A DNA stretch of 64,000 nt from Aster yellows witches'-broom phytoplasma AYWB (GCF_000012225.1 NC_007716.1:620001-684000); one strand, 5' to 3'; shown: positions 1 to 9,861, counted from the stretch's first letter. Notes: generated from the letters alone by a model not told the origin. Made by a program: numbers and translations.

Positions 1-330
1 ATAAACTAAATAAGCTACATCTTCTCCAAACAAAGAAGTTAAATCTTCCATAGTAGCATTAGCATCTTCCAAAACGTCGTGGAGTAAACCCGCCATTAAA
101 GTATTGGGTTCGCTGTTTAATTGTGCCAAAATTTTAGTCACTGCACAAGGATGAATAATATATGGTTCTCCTGTAAAACGTTTTTGCCCGTGATGTTTTT
201 CTTTGGCAAAAAGATAGGCTTTAGTAATTTTTTGCAAAATGGTGGCATCTTGAATATTTTTGAAAATCACAACCATTAAATCTTGATATAATGTATCTTT
301 TTCTAAAGTTAAATCGGAATTTAAAATCAT
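1..330 (-). CDS. RelA/SpoT-family (p)ppGpp hydrolase/synthetase, N-terminal part (cut by window)
   Basis: The first 110 codons are visible and the gene continues beyond base 1. The product would begin with the HD hydrolase domain of Rel/SpoT enzymes, which make or degrade the stringent-response alarmone (p)ppGpp in the cytoplasm. Visible motifs are KAYLFAKEKHHGQKRFTGEP, then YIIHPCAV and GLLHDVLEDA; the last two supply the metal-binding His and His-Asp of the HD fold. The ATG at 328-330 follows an AAGGA-like site. Whether a synthetase domain follows cannot be seen, so this could be a full Rel or a hydrolase-only protein. It lies just downstream of mnmA on the same strand with a gap of about 65 bp, so co-transcription is possible. 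Confidence 0.85.
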   Translation of the reverse strand, partial: MILNSDLTLEKDTLYQDLMVVIFKNIQDATILQKITKAYLFAKEKHHGQKRFTGEPYIIHPCAVTKILAQLNSEPNTLMAGLLHDVLEDANATMEDLTSLFGEDVAYLVY

Positions 331-395
331 CTTATAACCTTCCTTTTTAAGGATTTAAAAAAAAGCAAAGAAAATAAAAGGAAGCAAAAAATAAA

Positions 396-1532
396 TTAAG
401 TGTATAATCTTTTTGTGCCTTGAAAATAAACTTCTTTAATAACACCTGCACCACAACAAATATTATTATTATAAAAAGCACATATTTGCCCTGGAGTTAC
501 TGCTTTAATTGTTTGAGGATAATAAATTTCTAAGGTATTTTGGTCTATCCAAGTTAAAATAACATCTTGATTGGGTTGGCGGTAACGCATTTTGGCTTGC
601 AAGTGCAGATTGGTTTTTTTACCGCGCCAAACAATATCACTAATTAAGGCTTTGTCGCTGTATAAATAAGGATGTGTGTTGCCTTGTTCTACGTATAAAG
701 TGTTAGTTTGAAGGTGTTTTCCCACGACAAACCAAGGTTTTTGGCTGGAAAAATCACCCAAACCTAAATTTTTGCGTTGCCCTATAGTATAATACATTAC
801 TCCTTTGTGATGTGCTAAAAAAGTACCATCCAAAGTTTTAATATCACCTTTTTGAGCGGGTAAATAGTTGCTTAGGAATTGAAAAAAATTTCTTTCACCA
901 ATAAAACAAATCCCTGTGGAATCTTTTTTAGTGGCATTAATTAAATTATTTTCTAAAGCAATTTGGCGTACTTCTTGTTTGGTGAGATTACCCAAAGGAA
1001 ACAAAATATTTTGTAATTGTTTAGTTGCTAGTTGTGATAAAAAATAAGTTTGATCTTTGTTTTGATCCACAGCACAAGCAAGTTGTGGAAATAATTTTTG
1101 TTCCGAAAAAGTTTCATATATGATGTTAGCATAATGTCCCATAGCAATATATCGAGGGGCAAGTTTTGTTGTTACATACTCAATGAAAGCTCTAAATTTA
1201 ATTTCATTATTACACAAAATATCGGGATTTGGAGTAAGATTATTTTCAAAGGCTTTTATAAAAGACATAAATACTTTTTGCCAATATTCTTCAATAAAAT
1301 CAACACGATGTAACTTAATTCCTAGTTGTTCAGACACTTTTAAGGCATCTTTATAATCTAGTTCTTGCGGGCATATGTCATTTAAAGTGGGATTGCCTTG
1401 GATATCAAAATTAAGATTGCTATCCCAATTACGCATAAAAACTGCTTCTACCAAATAACCTTGTTTTTTTAAAAGAAAAGCAGCAACGGCACTATCAACT
1501 CCTCCTGATAAACCAACAACAACTTTTGTCAT
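396..1532 (-). CDS. mnmA: tRNA-specific 2-thiouridylase MnmA
   Basis: MnmA puts sulfur on the wobble uridine (U34) of Lys, Glu and Gln tRNAs, using ATP to activate the base and a persulfide sulfur carried on cysteines. The 378-aa length is usual for the family. The PP-loop GLSGGVDSAVAAF is at residues 8-20. The two family cysteines are in PDILCNNEIKF (near residue 106) and in DSTGICFIGER (near 209). The C-terminal beta-barrel domain is complete. The ATG is preceded by AAAAAGGAGC. It sits between the rel-type gene and nadE in a minus-strand run. Because a broken sufU lies at 13.1 kb, the sulfur donor chain for this enzyme in this organism is an open question. Confidence 0.95.
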   Translation of the reverse strand: MTKVVVGLSGGVDSAVAAFLLKKQGYLVEAVFMRNWDSNLNFDIQGNPTLNDICPQELDYKDALKVSEQLGIKLHRVDFIEEYWQKVFMSFIKAFENNLTPNPDILCNNEIKFRAFIEYVTTKLAPRYIAMGHYANIIYETFSEQKLFPQLACAVDQNKDQTYFLSQLATKQLQNILFPLGNLTKQEVRQIALENNLINATKKDSTGICFIGERNFFQFLSNYLPAQKGDIKTLDGTFLAHHKGVMYYTIGQRKNLGLGDFSSQKPWFVVGKHLQTNTLYVEQGNTHPYLYSDKALISDIVWRGKKTNLHLQAKMRYRQPNQDVILTWIDQNTLEIYYPQTIKAVTPGQICAFYNNNICCGAGVIKEVYFQGTKRLYT

Positions 1533-1634
1533 TTTTTGCTCCTTTTCTTTTTTTAGTTTGTTATGTATTATTTTGATGATATTTTATTGATGTTTTGATA
1601 TTTTGGTTTTTTTGGAAATTTGTTTTATTACTTT

Positions 1635-3542
1635 TTATTCTTGTCTTTGTAGATAAATAGGAAGCAAAAATTCATTTCTGGGCGAAAGACTATTTTCTAA
1701 AACTTTAGGACCTGGTGCCACATTTTGTCTTTTAAATTGGTTTTGATAAAAAGTTTTAAGATATGAAACAACTAATTGATTGCTTTTTTCTTGACTCAAA
1801 TCAAAGGCAATTTGTAATAACCAAGCAATTTTGGTTTTGGTAAAACCTTTTTTGATGTGGCAACAAAGAATAAAATCTTCTATAATTAATTTTTGATTAA
1901 TGTTTTCTTGTGCTAATTTTTGATATAATTTTTTTAAGGAAGGTGCAATTTGTAAATGGTTGTTTTCTAAATGATAAAGTAATAATTCTTTAACTAAAAC
2001 GTTAGGAACACCAGCATTGACATTATAAATGTGGTCATAATGACTACGAGGATTGTTTTTTCCTAAAGCCATATCCGAAAAATTATTATTTTCTAACAAC
2101 AAAAACTTTTGCGTTTGGGAAGCCAATTCCTTTAAAAAAACTTGATCTAGGTCTTTGGTACAAGAAGCAAGCTCGTTTGATAAAATAGAAATGTTGTTAA
2201 CATTTTTGACTAAAGTAGCTATTTTGTTTGTTTCATTTGTTGCGCTTGTGTTGTTTGTGGCATCAATTTTGTCAAGTCCCAAAAAGGCTAACAAATCTTT
2301 TTTATTTAAAAAACCACTTTCACAAATGTGACAAACTCCTTTAGTTTGTAAAAAATCTTTGAGGAGTTGATAATGAGTTGGGTTAGAAAAAAGAAGTGGA
2401 TTTAGGATTACAATTAAATCTTCTAATGGTTTTTGCAATAAGGAAAAACTTTGAAAAGCAACTACTAAAGTTAATAAATCTTTAATATTTTCAGTAATTT
2501 CTACAATTATTTTGGCGTTCAAATTGCTAAGTTTGGTTTTAAGTGCTAATACTTGAATTTCGTTTGCCAATTTTAAGTGCGAAGCAACATTTGATTGAGG
2601 AATAAAAGGCGTTTGATTGATTGGTTTTTCAAAATAATAATGAGGTGTTTCTTTAAGTTCAAAATAAGCTTTTAAAAAAGGATGTTGTTTACCTATTCTT
2701 TGGTCACCATAAGTAGTATCAATTCTTCTTTGAAATTTAATTAAATCAACACAAACATCAACTACTAAACTTACATCTTGATTAAATAAATCTTTTTCGG
2801 AGACCATTTCGCCTAACAAAGCAGCCATTTTGTGGTTAGAAAATAAATTATCAACAGTGGATTCAGTAATTCCGCTACTGGTGTAAAAATAGCCTCCAAT
2901 TTGTTTGCGCGAATGATCAAGAACGGCATTTTTTCTTAAATCAAGTTTGCCTATGTGATCAGTTGAAGCAGAAAGGTTAAAAATTAAATGAGCCCCATTT
3001 AAGGAAAGTAGATCGCCAGGAGAAAAGACAGTCCATAAATCTTGACAAATTTCTACTCCAAAAATAAGATCAAATTGAGAATTAATAAATAAAACATCTC
3101 CAAAAGGAACTGTTTGACCCAAAATTTGGATGTATTGGGATTCACAGGTTTTACCTGATTGAAACCATCTTTTTTCACTAAATTCTTTATAATTGGGAAT
3201 AGTTTTTTTAGGGGTTATTCCTAATATTTTATCTTTTTGAATGATAACTGCTACATTAAATAAAACTTCATGCAAAGCAAGAGGCATACCTAAAATATAG
3301 ACTCCTTCAAAAGAATTATTTTTTAAAAGCCAATCTAAAGCTTGAAAATTTTGTTCTAAAAAATTAGTTTCAAAAAAAAGATCTCCTGCTGTATAACTAC
3401 TTAAACAAAGTTCAGGGAACAAAACAAAACTGGCTTTACTTTTTTTTAGAACATTTTGCATACTATAAGCATTTTTTAAGGGATTGCCTACTGTTAAAGG
3501 AGGACTTGCTAATTCAATTTTAATAGAACCGTTTTTGTACAT
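1635..3542 (-). CDS. nadE: Glutamine-dependent NAD+ synthetase with a degenerate synthetase P-loop
   Basis: The family makes NAD+ from nicotinic acid adenine dinucleotide, ATP and glutamine. The N-terminal nitrilase-like glutaminase domain keeps its triad: Glu in LFPELCLSSY (E44), Lys in ITPKKTIPNY (about 113) and Cys in GVEICQDLW (C166). The C-terminal synthetase domain can be followed by ALGKNNPRSHYDHIYNVNAG and VPNVLV. However, the ATP-binding SGGLDS motif expected near residue 350 reads IIVEITENIKDLLTL, so SGGxDS is absent. The length (635 aa) is normal and the frame is open, so this is not a simple pseudogene. It may have lost synthetase activity while keeping the amidase. Its place next to amp and groEL is the classic phytoplasma order. 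Confidence 0.85.
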   Translation of the reverse strand: MYKNGSIKIELASPPLTVGNPLKNAYSMQNVLKKSKASFVLFPELCLSSYTAGDLFFETNFLEQNFQALDWLLKNNSFEGVYILGMPLALHEVLFNVAVIIQKDKILGITPKKTIPNYKEFSEKRWFQSGKTCESQYIQILGQTVPFGDVLFINSQFDLIFGVEICQDLWTVFSPGDLLSLNGAHLIFNLSASTDHIGKLDLRKNAVLDHSRKQIGGYFYTSSGITESTVDNLFSNHKMAALLGEMVSEKDLFNQDVSLVVDVCVDLIKFQRRIDTTYGDQRIGKQHPFLKAYFELKETPHYYFEKPINQTPFIPQSNVASHLKLANEIQVLALKTKLSNLNAKIIVEITENIKDLLTLVVAFQSFSLLQKPLEDLIVILNPLLFSNPTHYQLLKDFLQTKGVCHICESGFLNKKDLLAFLGLDKIDATNNTSATNETNKIATLVKNVNNISILSNELASCTKDLDQVFLKELASQTQKFLLLENNNFSDMALGKNNPRSHYDHIYNVNAGVPNVLVKELLLYHLENNHLQIAPSLKKLYQKLAQENINQKLIIEDFILCCHIKKGFTKTKIAWLLQIAFDLSQEKSNQLVVSYLKTFYQNQFKRQNVAPGPKVLENSLSPRNEFLLPIYLQRQE

Positions 3543-3885
3543 TTTCTTTTATTTGCTTCCTTAGTTATTCATTTTTTAATAATTAAAGTTTAATATTTAT
3601 GATAACTAATATTTTTTATTAAGATAATTTAATGTTAATAACTATAATTTTTATTGTTTATTTTTAAATAATTTTTTATATTGATGTTAAATAAATTGAT
3701 AAGTATTTATATGGTTTAGGATGATAAAAAAATAAAACCATTATATATATTATATAATTTTTTAATAATTTTCCCAAATAAAACCTTATAATTAATTCTT
3801 TTTTATTATTAATAATAATTTTTGATTATAATTGTATTTATAAAGATTATTTTATTGATAAAAACTATTATTAATAATAAAGATA
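3543..3885. other. AT-rich intergenic stretch
   Basis: About 340 bp between nadE and the amp terminator. It is almost pure A/T. I see no reading frame with a ribosome binding site and no RNA gene. A minus-strand promoter for nadE probably lies here but is not distinctive. Confidence 0.5.
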
Positions 3886-3918
3886 AATAAAAAAAAACTA
3901 GGTTAAAAAAAAACCTAG
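3886..3918 (-). terminator. Intrinsic terminator after amp
   Basis: On the minus strand CTAGGTT (3912-3918) pairs with AACCTAG (3898-3904) across an all-T loop, and is followed by a run of nine T. It lies 33 bp past the amp stop codon, so amp probably ends as its own transcript. Confidence 0.8.
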
Positions 3919-3950
3919 CTTTTTTTAAAAACAGTATAATTAGGGATTAA

Positions 3951-4445
3951 TTAGTTTTTTTTGTTTTTTTTAACAAAGAAAACGCCACCACCAATAGCAG
4001 CAACAACTGTAACAGCTACTAATGTTAAAAACCACCATGATTTGTACCAAGATGTAGTAGAAACACCTTTACCAGCGTCAACTACATAAGTGTAAGTTAC
4101 TCCACCTGTAACAACATCAGGTTTCGTAGTTTTAGCTTTAACTATTACTTTTTTTGCATTTGTATCGGCTACATCAACTGTAACATCAACATTTTCATCT
4201 GTTAAAACATCAGTATAAATTTTATCTACTTTAGCAGCTTTTAAAGCTTTAACAATTGAAACTATTTGTTTAGCTTCTTCATCTGATTTAAAAGTAAGTT
4301 TGTCAGTTCCTGATGGTAATGTTGCTGAATTTAAATCGATAACATTATTAGCAAAAACTTGAACGCCAACAAACATTAAAGAAACAGCAGCAAATAAAAC
4401 TAAAACTTTAGCAATTAAAGATTTTTGAGTTTTTTGATTTTGCAT
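3951..4445 (-). CDS. amp: Antigenic (immunodominant) membrane protein Amp
   Basis: Amp is the main phytoplasma surface protein; in aster yellows phytoplasma it binds insect-vector actin. The 164-aa precursor begins with a cleavable signal peptide (KSLIAKVLVLFAAVSLMF, likely cut after VFA near residue 32). A hydrophilic outer domain of about 100 residues follows, then a transmembrane helix (WWFLTLVAVTVVAAIGGGVF) and a lysine-rich cytoplasmic tail (KKNKKN). The ends match the Amp family closely while the central domain differs from the aster yellows sequence known to me and is shorter, as in stolbur-type Amp. Rapid change of the outer domain under selection is known for this family. It has its own promoter and terminator. 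RBS AAAGGAG precedes the ATG. Confidence 0.93.
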   Translation of the reverse strand: MQNQKTQKSLIAKVLVLFAAVSLMFVGVQVFANNVIDLNSATLPSGTDKLTFKSDEEAKQIVSIVKALKAAKVDKIYTDVLTDENVDVTVDVADTNAKKVIVKAKTTKPDVVTGGVTYTYVVDAGKGVSTTSWYKSWWFLTLVAVTVVAAIGGGVFFVKKNKKN

Positions 4446-4473
4446 TGTTTGTTCTCCTTTCTTGCGTTATATA

Positions 4474-4502
4474 ATTATATGGTTTGAGTTGTTTTCTAAC
4501 AA
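4474..4502 (-). promoter_or_regulatory. amp promoter
   Basis: On the minus strand -35 TTGTTA (4497-4502) and -10 TATAAT (4474-4479) are separated by exactly 17 bp. The -10 lies about 30 bp upstream of the amp start codon. The near-consensus hexamers fit the strong expression expected of the major surface protein. Confidence 0.75.
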
Positions 4503-4602
4503 AGATTTAAAATACAATCAAAACCTACTATTATTTTAACATGAAAAAAAGAAAAATGAGAAATAATAATTAAAAAAATAAAGCTTTATTAGTTACAAAA
4601 AA

Positions 4603-6228
<1,626 letters not shown>

Positions 6229-6338
6229 TTATTGATTTATTAATATTTTTATGATTTATGATTTTAAAAAGGGATTAAAATATTGCCTTTTTATTTATTA
6301 ATATTTAGTTTATAATTATTTATCTTATCTATATTATA

Positions 6339-6608
6339 TTATTTAATTTGTGCCAAAATATCTTTTACAGCAACAATTAAATAATCTTTTTCTCCTAAAG
6401 TAACTTTGCTACCAGAATAGCTTTTATAAACCACTTCGTCATCTTTTTTTAAACCTTCAACTTTAGAACCTACTCCAACAACAACTCCAACAGAGGATTT
6501 TTCTCTTTCTGATAAAGCTAAAATAATTCCGCTAGCTGTTTTGGTTTCTTCCATTTTCAATTTTAAAACAACATTGTCATGTAAAGGGATAATTGTTTTT
6601 TGTTTCAT
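6339..6608 (-). CDS. groES: Co-chaperonin GroES (Hsp10)
   Basis: The 89-aa lid subunit of the GroEL chaperonin. It shows the family start (IPLHDNVVLKLKMEETKTASG), where the mobile loop segment TASGIILAL contacts GroEL, followed by GVVVGVGSKVEG and VVYKSYSGSKVTLGEKDYLI. RBS AAAGGAG is 8 nt before the ATG. It is the first gene of the operon and sits directly behind the CIRCE-overlapped promoter at 6671-6699. Confidence 0.96.
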   Translation of the reverse strand: MKQKTIIPLHDNVVLKLKMEETKTASGIILALSEREKSSVGVVVGVGSKVEGLKKDDEVVYKSYSGSKVTLGEKDYLIVAVKDILAQIK

Positions 6609-6670
6609 GATTAAACTCCTTTTAATTTAGTAATTTATTATAGTAAATAAAATATTTTTGTAATGATTTA

Positions 6671-6699
6671 ATTTTAGCACTAAATAATTTAAGTGCCAA
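6671..6699 (-). promoter_or_regulatory. groESL promoter overlapped by a CIRCE-like HrcA operator
   Basis: On the minus strand -35 TTGGCA (6694-6699) and -10 TAAAAT (6671-6676) are 17 bp apart. The same bases form an inverted repeat, TTAGCACT (6674-6681) against AGTGCCAA (6692-6699), with 7 of 8 pairs matching. This resembles the CIRCE element (TTAGCACTC-N9-GAGTGCTAA) bound by the repressor HrcA, but the gap is one base short and the outer C/G pair is lost. Repressor bound here would cover the whole promoter. Confidence 0.75.
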
Positions 6700-6831
6700 A
6701 GCAATTTTATTATATCATAAGATTTAATAATTGGCAAGTGTTAAAAGAATTAATTAGGTTTTTTGGGGGGATTCAAAAAATTATTTTATGTTTATGGTTT
6801 GAAATTGCAACAAAGTTTTTTATTTATGTTG

Positions 6832-7554
6832 TTATTTATTATCATAAAAATAAGTTTGATAAATAATCTTTAATCTTGGATTAAGATAAATAACACAAAC
6901 CAATAATAATAAATTACAAGTAATAACTGTTTCTAAATTAAGAACAAAAATAGTAATAAAAGAAGTTATTCCATTAGCAAAAAAAATATTATAATGGGAA
7001 TTGTCTTTTAGAATATATTTAATACTTGGCAAATAACATAAATAACCATTTATAGTATAAAGACAAGTATGAATTAACATAATTATAATTAAAATGATTA
7101 ATAAACGTATAATATTTTTTTTATTAATATTAAAATGACTTAAATCTTTATAATATAACAATCCTGTAAAAGACCAAGATAAAAGAGGCATTAAATTTTT
7201 TAAAAGATAATTCAGTATGAAAAAAGTTACTTTATTAATATTTATTTTTTCAAGCAAAAAAATATCATAATCAGCTAAAATCCAAAAATGACCCAAAGTG
7301 GTTACAAATTCACAAAAAAGATAAATAATAAGTGTTAAATAAGCTTTCTTAAATCCAAAAAAAAACCCTAAATAAAATAAAGGTACTAAAGCAAAATTCA
7401 AATAAGCTTTATAAGTTAAAGGAGACCTAAAATAATCATAGAATCCCATTTGTTTAGAAATATGAAATAATATAAGAGCTAAAGCAAGTATATGAGCTGC
7501 TAGAATATATTTATGCAAAGTCTTTTTAGTCTTTTGGGTGATTGAAGAATACAA
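6832..7554 (-). CDS. Polytopic membrane protein of unknown function (possibly an ECF S-component)
   Basis: This 240-aa protein has about six strongly hydrophobic segments (near residues 14-33, 48-70, 72-92, 110-135, 147-168 and 190-225) joined by short basic loops. I do not recognise a named family. The segment LVPLFYLGFFFGFKKAYLTL resembles the second-third helix region of ECF-transporter substrate-binding (S) components such as ThiT. That is only a pattern impression. If right, it would bind a vitamin and need a shared EcfA/EcfT module elsewhere. RBS AAAGGAGC precedes the ATG. It is separated from groES by about 220 bp and is probably transcribed alone. Confidence 0.6.
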   Translation of the reverse strand: MYSSITQKTKKTLHKYILAAHILALALILFHISKQMGFYDYFRSPLTYKAYLNFALVPLFYLGFFFGFKKAYLTLIIYLFCEFVTTLGHFWILADYDIFLLEKININKVTFFILNYLLKNLMPLLSWSFTGLLYYKDLSHFNINKKNIIRLLIILIIIMLIHTCLYTINGYLCYLPSIKYILKDNSHYNIFFANGITSFITIFVLNLETVITCNLLLLVCVIYLNPRLKIIYQTYFYDNK

Positions 7555-7912
7555 AACATTGCTCCTTTTAGTTTTCTAATATACTTGTTGATAAATTTAT
7601 TTTTAAGGAATTATGATATTATTTTTATCACCTCAATTATAACATATATCAAAATACAATAACATCAATGTTAATATAAATAATTTATTCAAGTTATCAA
7701 ACAAAGATAAAAAATTGTTAATTAAAAATAAAAAAATAATGGATATTTTATATACATTATTTACTATAATTATTATTTAATTGTATTTGTTATAAATTAA
7801 AATTGAATAATAATCTATATTAATTTTAATTTTTTCTTGTTTTTTTAGGTCTTTTTGTGTCTTTGGATAAAATTAGGTTATTTAACAACTTTAAAAAATC
7901 AAATATCCTAAT
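7555..7912. other. Gene-free AT-rich spacer
   Basis: About 360 bp with no open frame and no RNA gene that I can see. It must contain the promoter of the membrane-protein gene at 6832-7554; several TATAAT-like strings occur but none has a convincing -35 partner. Confidence 0.4.
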
Positions 7913-8005
7913 TTACTTGCAACAATTATAAAAAATAACAACGAAAATAAACATTGCAAGTAAGGAGCAAACAGAGACAATCAATAAATTTTTTTTTGCA
8001 AACAT
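7913..8005 (-). CDS. 30-aa hydrophobic membrane peptide
   Basis: A short frame with ATG at 8003-8005, six bases after AAGGAG, and a TAA stop at 7913-7915. The product starts MFAKKN and continues with about twenty hydrophobic residues (LLIVSVCSLLAMFIFVVIFY). It ends NCCK and has three cysteines in all. Positive N-terminus plus one transmembrane helix suggests a small membrane-inserted peptide. The last bases also form a perfect 10-bp inverted repeat (TTACTTGCAA 7913-7922 with TTGCAAGTAA 7954-7963) that spans the 3' half of the gene. Function unknown. It could be a toxin-like peptide, a subunit of a membrane complex, or a remnant of a signal peptide. Confidence 0.5.
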   Translation of the reverse strand: MFAKKNLLIVSVCSLLAMFIFVVIFYNCCK

Positions 8006-8395
8006 AAATATCTCCTTGATAAAAATGTGATTAATAAAAATGAAATAGGCAAAAAAATAATTAGGAATTAAAATAATAAATAAAATAAAAATTAATCAAA
8101 AAACAAAAAATATACTAAAAAAACAAAGTTTTTATCTACAAAACAAAAATATCATAATATACAATATCCAAAATAAAAGCTTAAACTATTTTACTAAATT
8201 ATTAAATAAATATACAAATATAATAGCACAAAACAATCAAATAAAATAATGTTACAATTAAGATAAATCCCTATCATCAATATAAAATTATTCCAAACCA
8301 AATAAACAACAATAAATTTATTTTTAAAAAAGCAAAAAAATATCATACAAATAAACCCTTATTGTGTTATAATAATTTATATATTGTAATTAACA
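8006..8395. other. Gene-free spacer upstream of rpmB
   Basis: About 390 bp with no supported frame. A TATAAT (about 8370) lies close upstream of rpmB in the + direction and is the likely -10 of the ribosomal-protein transcript; no good -35 was found. Confidence 0.4.
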
Positions 8396-8408
8396 AAGGA
8401 GAAAAACA

Positions 8409-8597
8409 ATGAGTAAATGTTATATAACTGGAAAAACCACCCTCTTTGGTAATCGTCGTAGCCACGCTATGAACGCAACTAAAAGAATTTGGAAAGCCAA
8501 CTTACAAAATGTAAAAATTATTGACGAAAACGGCAAGATTCAAAAAGTAAAAATCTCTGCTAGGGCTTTAAAAAAGCTCAAATTACAAAGAGCCTAA
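8409..8597 (+). CDS. rpmB: 50S ribosomal protein L28
   Basis: 62 aa, the normal bacterial length. It starts [20 protein letters not shown] and continues with the basic segment [15 protein letters not shown], all typical of L28. RBS AAAGGAG precedes the ATG by 7 nt. Only the first of the cysteines seen in zinc-type L28 is present. It is followed at once by a strong hairpin terminator, so it is likely its own transcript rather than an operon with rpmE. Confidence 0.95.
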   Translation: MSKCYITGKTTLFGNRRSHAMNATKRIWKANLQNVKIIDENGKIQKVKISARALKKLKLQRA

Positions 8598-8612
8598 AAA
8601 AATCTTTACTTT

Positions 8613-8662
8613 CTTTTGATTTTTTATTTTTTCTGATTTTCTCAAAAATAAAAAATCAAAAG
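8613..8662 (+). terminator. Strong hairpin between rpmB and rpmE
   Basis: A perfect 19-bp inverted repeat: CTTTTGATTTTTTATTTTT (8613-8631) against its complement at 8644-8662, with a 12-nt loop. It starts 16 bp after the rpmB stop. The T-rich left arm and A-rich right arm mean it has no clean U-tract on the + strand, so pausing would depend on the helix. Confidence 0.6.
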
Positions 8663-8767
8663 TTCAAAAAAACCCATTAAAAAAATAAATAATAAAACAC
8701 AAACACATCGTATAAAACATAACAAAATAAAAATAAAATCAAAAAAATAATAAGGAGCTCTAAACAC

Positions 8768-9040
8768 ATGAAAGCAAACATTCACCCTCAATTTAAAACA
8801 GTCGAAGTATCTTGTGCGACTTGTGGCAAACAACACCCAATTGGCACCACAGTTAATAGCATCAAAATAGAAACTTGTTCTAATTGCCACACTTTTTACA
8901 CCGGAGTCCAAACTTTTGTAGTTAAAGCAGGCCCAGTTGACAAATTTAACAAACGTTATGGCATTACCCAAGACCAAAAAGTTAAAAAATTTCCTTCAAA
9001 TGCTGATAACCAAAAAGAACCCGCCGAAGAACAAGAATAA
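8768..9040 (+). CDS. rpmE: 50S ribosomal protein L31 (zinc-type)
   Basis: The 90-aa protein keeps the L31 pattern: MKANIHPQFKTVEVSCATCG at the start, then CSNCHTFYTGVQTFVVKAG and the FNKRYG end. Cys pairs in CATCG and CSNCH mark the zinc-binding form rather than the YtjA/RpmE2 form. A Lys/Glu-rich tail follows. RBS AAGGAG lies about 9 nt before the ATG. tdk follows in the same direction about 130 bp later. Confidence 0.95.
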   Translation: MKANIHPQFKTVEVSCATCGKQHPIGTTVNSIKIETCSNCHTFYTGVQTFVVKAGPVDKFNKRYGITQDQKVKKFPSNADNQKEPAEEQE

Positions 9041-9173
9041 AAATAAATAATAAATTCAAAAAATATTTAAAATAAAATAGCAAATCGCCCTATAAGTTCT
9101 TTTGGACCAACTATCACAACAAAAAACCAAAAAACTAAATCAAATTATCTTATTTATAAAGGAGTTCAAAAAA

Positions 9174-9803
9174 ATGACCCAAAAAGAACAAGGGCAAGGG
9201 TTTATTGAAGTTATTTGCGGACCAATGTTTGCAGGAAAAACAGAATCATTAATTCAACGCAGAAATAAAGCATTAAAGCTCAAAAAAAAAATTTTATCCT
9301 TCAAACCAAGAATAGATGACCGTTATTCTGTTAAAGAAGAGATAGTTTCTCACAATCGCAACAATATTCCTGCTATTTTAATTGACAAAAGCAAAGACAT
9401 TCTCACATTTATTACTCCCGAAATTAATGTTGTAATAATAGATGAATCCCAATTTTTAGATAACGACATTATCGCTATTGTAGATTATTTAGCTAACTGC
9501 AATATTGAAGTTATTATATCAGGTTTAGAACTTGATTTTTGTGGAAAACCATTCGGACCAATGCCTTATTTATTAGCAATTGCAGACACCGTTACTAAAT
9601 TAACTTCCATTTGTGCTATAAGTGGGGGAAAAGCTAACCGAACTCAAAGATTAATTGAAGGTAAACCTGCTCAAAGTAATGAACCTGTGGTTTTGGTAGG
9701 TGGAAAAGAATACCACGAACCTCGTTGTCGAAAACACCATTGTTTAGCAGACATTGACAAAACAAAAGTTAACTGGAAAAACTTCGCCAACCAATCTAAA
9801 TAA
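9174..9803 (+). CDS. tdk: Thymidine kinase
   Basis: Phosphorylates thymidine to dTMP with ATP, a salvage step that matters in an organism without pyrimidine synthesis. The start at 9174 is chosen because AAAGGAG lies just upstream and the residues after it match the family start; an in-frame ATG at 9102 has no RBS. The 209-aa protein has the P-loop CGPMFAGKTESL, the Walker B region VVIIDESQFL and the lasso segment SGLELDFCGKPFGPMPYLLA. The usual structural zinc site is altered: where most enzymes have CxxC there is SICAISGG, with Ser for the second Cys, while CRKHHC near the end is kept. tadA follows in the same direction after 58 bp. Confidence 0.95.
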   Translation: MTQKEQGQGFIEVICGPMFAGKTESLIQRRNKALKLKKKILSFKPRIDDRYSVKEEIVSHNRNNIPAILIDKSKDILTFITPEINVVIIDESQFLDNDIIAIVDYLANCNIEVIISGLELDFCGKPFGPMPYLLAIADTVTKLTSICAISGGKANRTQRLIEGKPAQSNEPVVLVGGKEYHEPRCRKHHCLADIDKTKVNWKNFANQSK

Positions 9804-9861
9804 CTCCACTAAAATAATTCATCTAAATAATTCTTTTAGAATGTGGATTGATACTTAAAAT

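Noticed and set aside
1098-1313. Small plus-strand frame opposite mnmA
   Set aside because: Antisense to a well-conserved gene, no RBS and low-information sequence.
8642-8977. Open minus-strand frame of 111 codons opposite rpmE
   Set aside because: It is a shadow of the L31 gene: no RBS, Phe/Cys-rich composition, and L31 on the other strand is unmistakable.
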